Positions 26,832 to 36,399 of a stretch of DNA of 64,000 nucleotides are shown here, piece by piece. Origin of the DNA: Siphonodentalium dalli (lineage: Eukaryota > Mollusca > Scaphopoda > Gadilida > Siphonodentaliidae); the NCBI GenBank assembly GCA_032622095.1, contig CP136068.1, positions 160,043,465 through 160,107,464 on the forward strand. The letters run 5' to 3'. The position numbers and the translations under genes were made by a program. The notes below the pieces were generated by a model. It saw nothing but the letters and a program-made list of their open reading frames with translations, did no database searches and had not been told where the DNA came from. Each line of letters opens with the position of its first letter. Position 1 is the first letter of the stretch.

Positions 26832-29800
26832 CTCTCCAAAATTCGCTATTAGGGCAACACGTTTACGAAATAACGTGCATTATGACCATGGCAAGATCTT
26901 GCAAGATCCGGGGCAAGATACATTCACATAGCAAATTTCAAGTCGATAGCTCCACCCGTTTCCGAGATCTCGTCTGCGCATGCGCTGCACTGGCGTCGCA
27001 CGGGTTCGCCAATACGACAACGACGACCGCCTGGTCAAACTAGGCGACCGCCAGGTCAAACTACACACACGTACCAAGTTTCGTCCCGATCGGTCGAGAA
27101 TCGTAGATTAGTATAAATGACAGACAGACAAACAGACAAACAGACCAACAGACAGAGGTCTTCAAAATATATATGAGACTAGCCGATGTGCCCGACGTTG
27201 TCCGGGCTAGTATCCGGGGCAAGATACATTCACATAGCAAATTTCAAGTCGATAGCTCAACCCGTTTCCGAGATCTCGTCTGCGCATGCGCGAAGCTGGC
27301 GTCGCACGGGCCTGGCGACCCGATAGCATTCGTATCCGCGGCAAGATACATTCACATACCAAATTTCAAGTCGATAGCTCCACCCGTTTCCGAGATCTCG
27401 TCTGCGCATGCGGGAAGCTGGCGTCGCGATAACATTCGTATCTGGGGCAAGATACACGACCCGATAACATTCGTATCCGGGGCAAGATACATTCACGTAC
27501 CTAATTTCAAGTCGATAGCTCCACCCGTTTCCGAGATCTCGTGTGCGCATGCGCGAAGCGGGCGCCGCATGGGCTCGCCAATACGACAACGTCCACCGCC
27601 TGGTCAAACTACACACACGTACCAAGTTTCGTCCCGATCGGTCTAGAATCGTAGATTTGTATCAATGACAGACAAACATACTTACAAACATACAAACAGA
27701 GGTCTTCAACATATATATGAGACTAGCCGATGAGCCCGACGTTGTCCGGGCTATTCAAAAACCAAATTTCAAGTCGAAAGCTCCACCCGTTTCCGAGATC
27801 TCGTCTGCGCATGCGCGATGCTGGCGTGGCACGGGCTCGGCGACCCGATAAAATTCGTATCGGGGCAAGATACATTCACATACCAAATTTCAAGTCGATA
27901 GCTCCACCCGTTCCCGATATCTCGTCTGCGCATGCGCGAAGCTGGCGTCGCACGGGCTCGGCGACCCGAAAAAATTCGTACTCGGGGCAAGATACATTCA
28001 CATACCAAATTTCAAGTCGATAGCTCCACCCGTTTCCGAGATCTCGTCTGCGCATGCGCTGCACGGGCGTCGCACGGGCTCGCAAATACGACAATGACCA
28101 CCGCCTGGTCAAACTACACACACGTACCAAGTTTCGTCCCGATCGGTCAAGGATCGTAGATTTGTATTAATGACAGACAAACAGACAGAGGTCTTCAAAA
28201 TATATATGAGACTAGCCGATGAGCCCGACGTTGTCCGGGCTATTCAAAAACCAAATTTCAAGTCGATAGCCCTACCCGTTTCCGATATATGGTCTGCGCA
28301 TGCGCGAATCTTGCGTCGCACGGGCTCAGCGACCCGATAAAATTCGTATCCGGGGCAAGATACATTCACATACCAAATTTCAAGTCGATAGCTCCACTCG
28401 TTTCCGAGATCTGGTCTGCGCATGCGCGAAGCTTGCGTCGCACGGGCTCAGCGACCCGATAAAATTTGTATCCGGGGCAAGATACATTCACATACCAAAT
28501 TTCAAGTCGATAGCTCCACCTGTTTCCGAGATCTCGTCTGCGCATGCGCGAAGCTGGCGTCGCACGGGCTATGCGACCCGATAAAATTCGTATCCGGGGC
28601 AAGATACATTCACATAGCAAATTTCAAGTCGATAGCTCCACCCGTTTCCGAGATCTCGTCTGCGCATGCGCGAAGCTGGCGTCGCACGGGCTCGGCGACC
28701 CGATAAAATTCGTATCCGCGGCAAGATACATTCACATACCAAATTTCAAGTCGATAGCTCCACCCGTTTCCGAGATCTCGTCTGCGCGTGCGCGAAGCGG
28801 GCGCCGCACGGGCTCGCCAATACGACAACGTCCACCGCCTGGTCAAACTACACACACGTACCAAGTTTCGTCCCGATCGGTCGAGAATCGTAGATTTGTA
28901 TAAATGACAGACAGACATACAAACATACAAACAGAGGTCTTCAAAATATATATGAGATTATTCACCTTCTCAGTTTCAGTTCCGGGCCAGTATCTGTATC
29001 ATTACATTGCGGCCATCCGCGGAGCGTGGATGATTAACATCGGGACAACCCTGACATGGCATCAGGCTAGAGACGAATGCTCGTCCAAACATGGCGTTCT
29101 CCTCCCATGGACTAACATTACCTACGACACATTCAATACCCTCGATATGTCTTATCCAGGTAAGTTATGTGTCTATCGTTCGCTAAACTTATGAACGGAA
29201 TGTTTCCCACCAATGTATAATAATACTTCTGCTACTATCATTTTGTCTGTTTGTCGTCTGCTTACGCGTAGCTGATTTTGGATATACTATGCACACCAGC
29301 AATAATAAAAGATGTCTAAACCGTACTTTATTCGGACATAGCTCATTCGAGCTTCCAAATTATGTCTATGTAATTTGGAAGGAGGTATTGCGATTGATTG
29401 ACAAATACACGAACTATTGATATGCCGGTTTCATATACTCTGAAAAGTACTTTCCATTGCCACATCCATATCCCAGCTGTTTTATGTTGTAGGACTGGTC
29501 GTTACAAACCATATTGTGCGAAGCAGACCGAACCATGTATAGCATCATACACGCATGTGTATGAAATGTTGACAGCACTGTGTGATAATATCAGTTGTTA
29601 TAGTGTTTCACACACAGAGTATACGCAGTTCAATATCGTATTATTATCATAACTATATTATATACCAGGTATGGATACCAAACATCCTGTTCAAAGTAGT
29701 ATTTTTTATAATTCCAATGCGTCTTTCTATGACATTTAATGCTCGTAGGACGGTAGTACGTGTCAACATATATATATATATATCTCCATAACGAGAGTAT

Positions 29801-30113
29801 TCAAAAGCACATTATATTTGTGTACCGCCATGTGGTTCTAAACCAGCAATATCCTGTCTATGTTCCAGGCGTATTACGCGGAAGCCTCTCTACCTTTTAC
29901 TGGATTGGGGTAAAATACACTGAGACAGAATGGCAAAATCTGGATGGATCGAGAGCAATGGATACAAAATGGCAACCCGGTGAACCGAATGGCGACGGTT
30001 CTTGCGTCTGTATTTGGCATCATGTTAGTTACCCTGACAAAACGTTCACACTTGGTGATGCATCGTGTACCAACTACCAGTGGATGTACGTGTGTCAGTA
30101 CAGCATAGGTTAA
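21510..30113 (+). CDS. Secreted PAN/apple plus C-type lectin protein, three exons, 244 aa
   Basis: Likely exons are 21510-21819, 28980-29159 and 29869-30113. The borders are AG/GT consensus, all in phase 1, and give one continuous 244-codon reading. Residues 1-20 form a hydrophobic N-terminus that looks like a signal peptide (MWQLLNTLLLL). Residues 22-103 look like a PAN/apple module, with Cys54, Cys58, Cys63 and Cys75 in the CxxxCxxxxC...C pattern. Residues 108-243 are a C-type lectin domain: Trp130 to Cys137 of the first helix, the W175-I-G motif, an EPN triplet at 202-204, and Cys209, Cys230 and Cys239. EPN is the mannose-type calcium-site motif in this family, but the usual WND partner is not evident, so calcium and sugar binding are uncertain. 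By family it is likely a secreted recognition or adhesion protein. The 7.2-kb first intron is filled with repeats. The gene appears intact. Confidence 0.8.
22860..22951. repeat. (TA)n microsatellite, about 85 bp
   Basis: An almost pure AT dinucleotide run. Together with the (TA)n run at 23664-23717 it flanks the foldback element between them, which suggests insertion into an older TA tract. Confidence 0.95.
22990..23642. mobile_element. Foldback element within (TA)n, arms about 256 bp
   Basis: The left arm 22990-23246 and right arm 23387-23642 are near-perfect inverse copies: for example TTAGGAGGACCATTGACC at the left end against GGTCAATGGTCCTCCTAA at the right, and CCCCGATAATTTTGAGACAT against its inverse. 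The spacer of about 140 bp is noncoding. It lies in intron 1 of the lectin gene. Open frames on it are mirror products. Confidence 0.85.
24996..25638. mobile_element. 643-bp GC-rich foldback element with 7-bp target duplication
   Basis: The ends are CGGGTCCTACTAAAACCCG and its inverse (CGGGTTTTAGTAGGACCG). Arms of about 285 bp are highly similar through the whole element, including GGGGTTTGCACTATC and GGCCGCAAGTTAGGGGTTAAC with their inverses. Directly outside, CTCTCAT occurs on both sides (24989-24995 and 25639-25645), as expected of a 7-bp target-site duplication. It has no transposase. It sits in intron 1 of the lectin gene, followed by a (TA)n run. Confidence 0.8.
25650..26285. other. Intronic noncoding sequence
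   Basis: After a (TA)n run, AT-rich intron sequence with an AATAATAATAAT microsatellite at about 25850-25872. No gene or element recognised. Confidence 0.4.
26295..26470 (+). repeat. Short tandem repeat, unit about 45-55 bp, four copies
   Basis: Units contain ACCGAACATATATATAGGTG, followed by TTTCAATGTAGGTCAAGAG, with (TA)n length differences between copies. Intron 1 of the lectin gene. Confidence 0.75.
26885..28957 (-). mobile_element. Tandem array of Helitron-like non-autonomous units with 122-bp core repeats
   Basis: Four units lie head to tail: a truncated one up to 27178, then 27179-27722, 27723-28211 and 28212-28957. Read on the minus strand each starts TCTCATATATATTTTGAAG, passes a (TCTG)n tract, then one to five copies of a 122-bp repeat (GAGATCTCGGAAACGGGTGG, TATCGACTTGAAATTTG), and ends with a GCCCGG...CGGGC hairpin, 7 nt, then CTAG. 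A 3' hairpin shortly before CTRR and a 5' TC are Helitron hallmarks. The outer right edge is preceded by A on the minus strand, matching A/T target use. Internal CTAG/TCTC junctions have no spacer. No Rep/helicase gene is present. Open frames of 60-160 codons inside simply follow the repeat. Confidence 0.65.
28980..29159 (+). CDS. Lectin exon 2: first half of the C-type lectin domain
   Basis: The acceptor is the second AG of CTCAGTTTCAG; the AG six bases earlier (exon from 28974) would keep the frame and add two residues. The donor is CCAG/GTAAGT. The 180-nt exon encodes the aromatic-rich start and the LTWHQARDECSSKHG helix of the domain. Confidence 0.8.
29869..30113 (+). CDS. Lectin exon 3: second half of the C-type lectin domain and stop
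   Basis: The acceptor is TCTATGTTCCAG. It encodes the W-I-G motif, the EPN triplet and the last conserved cysteines, and ends in TAA at 30111-30113. The intron before it (29160-29868) contains a (TA)n run at 29770-29783 but no recognised element. Confidence 0.8.
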
Positions 30114-30264
30114 GCAATAGCATTGGCACAAACGTTAAGTGAAACATAGCGTCGCCTGACAAGTTAACTTTACTGTTTCTATTTACAAGTTTACTCCAGA
30201 AAATAATAGTGGGACAAAACCCCATTTGAAAATGTTGAGAATTTGAAAACACATTTTCGTATTG
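30114..30264 (+). other. Lectin 3' flank
   Basis: AT-rich sequence after the lectin stop, probably 3' untranslated. No clear AATAAA occurs here; the nearest is at 30626-30631. Confidence 0.35.
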
Positions 30265-30471
30265 TGATACCCATAACATATGAGCAGGGGGTGCTCGTAT
30301 CCTGGTACTACAGTAGAGACAACACTGTCTTCTGATACCCATAACACATGAGCATGGGGGTGCTCGTATCCCGGTCCTATAGTAGAGGCACCCCTGTCTT
30401 GTGATACCCATAATACATGAGCAGAGGGATGCTCGTATCACGGTCCTACAGTAGAGGCACCCCTGTCTTGG
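30265..30471 (+). repeat. Tandem repeat, unit 68-69 bp, three copies
   Basis: Units start TGATACCCATAACAYATGAG at 30265, 30333 and 30402 and contain GGGGTGCTCGTATC, GGTCCTA-AGTAGAGGCA and CCCTGTCTT. A single diverged relative (GATGCCCATAATATATGAG, GATGCTCGTATC) is at about 50773-50812. Confidence 0.8.
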
Positions 30472-30625
30472 ACTCACCCCTATCTTGGACTCCGGTAGTA
30501 GAAACTTCACTAATGTTGTCCAGAGTAGTCTACCTTGCGGCAGTGTACATATGGCAAGAAAATTCATAATATTTTCGCAACAAATATATTGATCGATTTT
30601 TGTATGAGCATAAGCTTTACATGAA

Positions 30626-30631
30626 AATAAA
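30626..30631 (+). promoter_or_regulatory. Possible poly(A) signal AATAAA for the lectin gene
   Basis: First AATAAA on the plus strand downstream of the lectin stop, 513 nt away. AATAAA is frequent by chance in DNA this AT-rich. Confidence 0.25.
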
Positions 30632-31173
30632 CATATGGTTTAAAACAACGAGTTGATGCGATTCTGTCACTGGGGAAGAACATGTTTCGCCGTAATATGT
30701 TCTATCGCTTGCATCTTTTAGACATACCACACTTTAACAATGATATTAGCAGTGTGCCATATTAGGAACACTTGACTCATCGTTGGAGATAGAACAGAGT
30801 CGTAAATTAAAAATTAAAAAGATAATATTTCCTAAACAGCTCTAAATAAATCACATGAGATTTAGTAAATAGACTGATATTGTATAGCTATATCACATCT
30901 TAAACATTTGAATATAATGCCCAAATCAAGACAAGCACGTATGGAAAACTCGCCACAAACTTCTGATATATGTTATTTCATCTTGTCTTTTCAGAGGGAT
31001 TAAGTTTGAGCTTTTGCAATGGTATCAATATGAGTAAACAAATACATCTCTAAAACATATATGACATTAATCATACTTATCTGGGGCTTTTAGCCTGAAT
31101 TGAAAAGTGAATCTATGAAAGTAATCTTAGCAAAATATCCGGAAAACAATTAACTCTTTACCCAACAGAAGGG
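30632..31173. other. Noncoding, nothing recognised
   Basis: AT-rich sequence without a protein-like open frame or repeat relative elsewhere in the window. Confidence 0.4.
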
Positions 31174-31403
31174 CCCTGTGTCAATGCATTCTCTTATATA
31201 TGCGAGTCGACCATAGGTCGCCTCGCATATATAAGAGAATGCATTGGCTTAACACATTACAAATTATAAAATTGTTAAAGAATGTAAGAAAAAATGGTAA
31301 AAGGTGTTAAAAAAAGTTTTTTTTTTAGGCCAATGCATTCTCTTATATATGCGAGGCGACCTATGGTCGACTCGCATATATAAGAGAATGCATTGGCACA
31401 GGG
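31174..31403. mobile_element. Short hairpin-ended element, copy A (230 bp)
   Basis: The outer ends are CCCTGTGTCAATG and CATTGGCACAGGG. Each end is itself a hairpin: AATGCATTCTCTTATATATG plus CGAGTCGACC, a short loop, then the inverse. The left and right hairpins are inverse to each other, so the element is symmetrical at two scales. The interior holds GTTAAAGAATGTAAGAAAAA-type sequence and a poly-T run, the same theme found inside copy B and at 46.8-47.07 kb. No coding capacity. Confidence 0.85.
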
Positions 31404-34400
31404 TATAACTGTAACAATCACAATGTGGTCAAGGAGCCGGTTCCAATGATATCCATATTTGTATGGTTCTATTGAGACAGACCGAAGATATTTTAGGCTG
31501 TTGAAGCTTTATTTGGCCGGTTTTGGCCGGTTTGTTGGGTAAAGGGTTAAACGGTCCTAAATGGGTAAAAGCCTAGACTAATATACCAGTATTAATCACT
31601 GTAAATACCTGAACAACCTTTGCAACAAAATGCCAATTAACAATCCATAACTGTCACACATATATCGGTAATATAGGCATAACTTAAACATGTTCATCAT
31701 GATTAGTACTACACATTTGAACTATATCATAGTTTATATGTTTTATACATTCAAAGTTAAAGATTGTGCATATACTGCAATTAGTGCAAAGTTATATTAG
31801 AACGAAATAAGTTTACAGATCTATAAATGTGGCCTTTGACATTCTTTGTGACACAAGCTACTGAATACCATCGTAGAAGTGTCACTACTATTTCATAAAC
31901 AGTGTAAGTATGTAAACTATAGTCTGCAATTTCATGTTTATACTGAACATAATTTAATCATAATCTGTCAGTCCACGAAATACTGTAAAACAATTGACTG
32001 CCACACTGTTTGCCAATTAGCTTATTTCTCGATAATCTAAATTTCTTGATTACAAAAATGACAACAGCGTCGACCACATCCATACCGCGCGCCTAGAAAT
32101 GTACATGGGAATTGTTCGATACTTTCTACCATTTAACATAAAATTTGGGTACTTCATCATAATTCCTTCGGGTATGACTGTATTAACAATAACCGTGCTA
32201 GATGCTAATATTCAGTGCACAAGTAACCAGACGAATCAACAAGATGGAACATTTGCAAAGAAATGAAACACGGAAATTTAAATTATCAAGGGTTTGTGCC
32301 ACCGCGGTCGAATCTATCCGGTGCCACGCGATGCGTGATCAGTTCCGACAAGCCAATCCAAATCGCTGTAAAAGCGACGCGATGGTAAATCGATAGGCAC
32401 AAGTTTTGAGTGACAGTAGATCCATTCGAACTTACTATCAAGGCTTACGCCTTGTAAGTTCCATCGTTAGCCCTAAACGCAATAGGCGGGTAGATTTTCA
32501 ATAAAAGTAACAATTATGACCAACGCACATGTATTTATCAACTAAATACTAATACAAGTGTGAAACCACCCACACACCAATGTGTCATTTATCCTTAAAA
32601 TCCGACAAATAACAGAACGTAAACACTGACATGTCTACCATAACATGTGACCGCAACATGACATTGCACGCGTTCATGAATCCCCGTGGAATATCCGAAC
32701 AATCCACAATTAGGTCAAGTTTAACTACACACTGCGCATGCGTGACCTTTGCTCTACTTAGCTTACCAGGGGGAACTCCCATGGTTTCGGTCACATGTGA
32801 CGTGACGTGTTGTCATGTGATATTTAGGACCTCCTACTTTCCTTGCTTCGGCCATTTGCAACATGTGTTTTCTCGATTGGACTTTTGGATTAAATAATTA
32901 CGGAATTATACACACTTTCTGGTAGGTGTCAGAGCTAATATAAATTGCAATATTGTTAACATTAATGACTGTGTTAGTTGATTCTTAAAATTAAGTGTAT
33001 TTAAAAAAATTAGCTACTCGCCCATGCTGAAGCGCCAGGGCGGTCAGACCTGGATGGCCTTAGCCATATTACCAGGTCTGGTCAGACTCGAGTGACAGGT
33101 GTCTTTTTCGACGGAAATAGTCTCAATGTTATACGCTCGTTATACTTCCAACTTCTACTTTTGCTGGCTTTTTGTGAAATGACGGATTAAATTATAAGAA
33201 ATAACCCTTGTTTCGATTAAGGTTATGAATTATAACCGAAAAGTTTGAAGATAGCGCAGTTATAGAATTTATCTTCAAACTGTTCGGTTATATTAACCTT
33301 AATTAAATCTCAGAAGTTTAGTACTCACCTAATCATTATTGAACTGTCACGTCGATGCTCAACAATATACAGTGTAGAACGCCAGAAAACTCGCTGATAG
33401 CCACCGGTCATTTTTTGTAACAACAAACCACAAAGTAGGTCAAACTACTTTAATTGTACAACCATCCCGATATCCATGCATCTTTGAAAGTCGTAACAAA
33501 TTACCATATTATTCCACGAATTTATAACGCCAGCGTGACCCAAAAACAAGGAATAAGCGGGAGCGAATGTGGTGACTCCCTCCACAGAATGTACTTCCTC
33601 AAATGCTTTTCAAAAGATTTGTCTTCGCCGAACCGTCCGCTCATAAAATCATGTGTTTTGGTCACTCGCCGATATATACGGAAACCGATACGAACAATAA
33701 CTCTACATCATATGGTCATCGTTGTGGCTAAGAGACGCCTATTCAAAAATAAGATACAGATAGACCGGAAATCATCACGCAAGGAATATATATATATAGA
33801 TATATTTGTCCACCTAATAACCAAATCCTGCCTCTTTTATAAAACTAAATCTACTCCATAGCTGGAAGTACCCCCACCGGTTGACCACATCATTCATGTA
33901 CCTCATGTACATGACACATCTCTTTATATATACATGTGTTATCACCTCATATAATATCTTCTTACACAGTAGCAATGCTGACCCATTTACTTTACTGTTT
34001 ATTCATGTTGTTTTCATGTTTGCTCATGTTTTTTTCATTATTTGCATCAACTTTGCTGGTCGATCTAGAAAATTTTCTCAATGTATTGTAAAATATCACA
34101 CAGAAATGAAGTCAACCCACCGCAGTTGGTCATAATCCTCTCCTACGAAATGATTACAAATCAAGCGTCCAATCCATACACGGTGCCGCTTACAGTGATT
34201 GCCAAGTTATATTTCCATCATGTCGATATCACTTGAGCAGTACCGTGTATCAATTGGACGTTTTTATCTAAAAAAAAGAGTGCCCACTTATCGAAAACAT
34301 AAAAAATAAGCGCACGTAATCAATAAAGACGGAAAATTCACCAATTTCTACTGGGGATTATATTAGCAATTTTACTTGTAAGGACTGCAGTAGAAAGGAA

Positions 34401-34615
34401 CCTAGTGCCAGTCAGTGATCGATCAACGAAAACAATAACTATATTCCACATGACATACGAAGGATACGCCACATGCTATCATTGACTACGATATTTTAGT
34501 TTTCCAAAAAACTCACTTAGCGCCCTCTTTTTCGTAAGAAAATCTAGAAATCACTGGTTATTTGTAGCCCAATAAGAGACGAAAGAAACTCAGATGGAGG
34601 TGAAATTTGTAAAGT
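31404..34615. other. Noncoding region with one clear hairpin
   Basis: No gene supported. The longest frame is 135 codons at 33454-33861 and crosses a (TA)n run without recognisable motifs. It includes a hairpin at 33217-33304 (listed) and a short inverted GGTCAGACCTGG / CCAGGTCTGGTC pair at 33040-33103. Confidence 0.4.
33217..33304. repeat. Imperfect hairpin of about 88 bp
   Basis: ATTAAGGTTATGAATTATAA, then CCGAAAAGTTTGAAGATA, is mirrored by TATCTTCAAACTGTTCGG, then TTATATTAACCTTAAT, around a loop of about 17 nt. Confidence 0.8.
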
Positions 34616-35126
34616 CCCTGTGCCAATGCATTATCTTATATATGCGAGTCGAACATAGGTCGCCTCGCATATATAAGAGAATGCATTGGCCTAACAATTT
34701 ATTATCATTTTTTCTTACATTCTTTAACAATTTGTTATCATTTTATATAATTTTTCTTACATTCTATAACAATTTTTATCATTTCTTTTATATTCTTTAA
34801 CAATTTTATCATTTTTTCTTACATTCCTTAACAATTTGGGATAATTTTTGATAATTTTGTTTTTACATTCTTTATTTAATTTTTATCATTTTTTCTTGTA
34901 TTCTTTAACAATTTTTATCATTTTTTATTATTAATTCTTACATTCTTTAACATTTTTGTATAATTTTCTTTATTTTTCTTACATCCTTAAAGTTCTCGTA
35001 GTGGCAGTCAACGTGTTAACAATTATAAAAAAAATATATGAAATATGTAAGGCCAATGCATTCTCTTATATATGCGATGCGACCTATGGTCGACTAGCAT
35101 ATATAAGAGAATGCATTGGCACAGGG
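34616..35126. mobile_element. Hairpin-ended element, copy B (511 bp)
   Basis: The ends CCCTGTGCCAATGCATTATC and GAGAATGCATTGGCACAGGG carry the same double-hairpin structure as copy A. The interior of about 350 bp is an irregular iteration of TTTTTCTTACATTCTTTAAC and AATTTTTATCATT. It lies immediately upstream of the LINE fragment. No coding capacity. Confidence 0.85.
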
Positions 35127-35149
35127 TTTTCACGAAAATTCAGGAAGCT

Positions 35150-36390
35150 CCAGTCACGAAAGTGTTAAGAGAAGACACGATCTGGAGTTTGATTCCTCAA
35201 TAATTTGGTTCGAAATATGCTCAAAATCGCGACTATTCCTGTTCGGATTATCTTACCGATCTGATCAATGCCGTAACCCGATTTATTGTGAATTATTGGT
35301 AACATGCTGTACTAGACATTATTGAAAATATTATACTAACGGGGGATTACAATTCAAATCTCCTAGATCCGGCTTAAAAAATAAATGATATAATCAACTT
35401 TTACACCCTCAAAAAGGTTGTCACGTGCCCAGCAAGAATTACTCATAGTTCTCAAACACTATTGGATCTCATAATTATTAACGGCGATTTTAATCTTCAA
35501 GATGCTGCTACCATAGATTTGGAAATTTCTTACCATTAAGGTGTCTTAGCGACTCTCTGTTATGATAATAATCGCATATCCTCTTTCAAAAGACAAATCT
35601 GGGACTATAAACACGCTGATTTCGAAACGGTGGGTAATTTGATTAACGATGTTACCTGGATTGATCTTCTCCCCATTGAATTAAATCAAGCTGTAGAACT
35701 GTTCACTAAAACAGTTATTGATATTATTTACAAATGTATCCCATACAAACATGTCACCATCCGAACAAATGATAAACCATAGTTCAATTCTGAAATACGC
35801 AGACAGATAAGACATAGAGACAGGTTGAAATCGATTAAACAAAATTCCACAGAAACATGGAAACAATTTAAACAATGTCAAAATCATATTAATAACATGA
35901 AGAAATACGCTAAGGCACAATTTAATGAAACTTTAGAAGGACGCTTTGGTAAATCTGATTCAAAAGGCAACTGGCAATTAATGAATTACCTCCTCAACAA
36001 GTAAAATACAACATTAATCCCCCCCCGCTATATTGCTCAGAAGGTGGTGTCAAAATGGTTCTAAATCATATGAATTTAACTATTTTTAAAATTCACAAAT
36101 TCCAAACAAAAGATCCATTTAAAATTCCTCCATTTGACGATTCAAGACCGTTAAAACACAGAATACACTGAATTAATTTCCATTTCGTAATGAAAGAGGT
36201 AATAGATGCTATACTAGCTTTGAAAACAAATAAGCCACATGGACGCGATGACATAAGTGCTAAAATGTTACGCTGTTTTGCACAGCAAATTGCTTTACAA
36301 TGTTATTATAATTTAAAAAAATCACTGGACGTTGGAATATTCCCGCCTTCTTGGAAAAATGCAAATGTTATAACAATATTTATCTGTACC
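35150..36390 (+). pseudogene. LINE ORF2 fragment: endonuclease and start of reverse transcriptase
   Basis: The conceptual reading shows an APE-type endonuclease in pieces: IIWFEICSKSRLFLFGLSYR near 35195-35255, LTGDYNSNLLDP near 35335-35370, CPARITHSSQTLLDLIII near 35428-35480, then a degenerate YH near 35530 where the family usually has SDH. It continues through the linker (KHADFETVGNLINDVTWIDL) into the start of the reverse transcriptase (ILALKTNKPHGRDDISAKML and PPSWKNANVITIF at about 36205-36380). Several in-frame stops and at least one frame change break it, and the catalytic palm region is missing. The right end is cut by the TIR element beginning near 36400. By domain order it belongs to the APE-encoding non-LTR retrotransposons; the clade is not resolved. 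Confidence 0.75.
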
Positions 36391-36399
36391 TGATGTATC

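Noticed and set aside
27173-27646. 157-codon and similar frames across the 26.9-28.96 kb array
   Set aside because: The same reading returns with every 122-bp unit on both strands, which reflects DNA repetition and not a protein gene.
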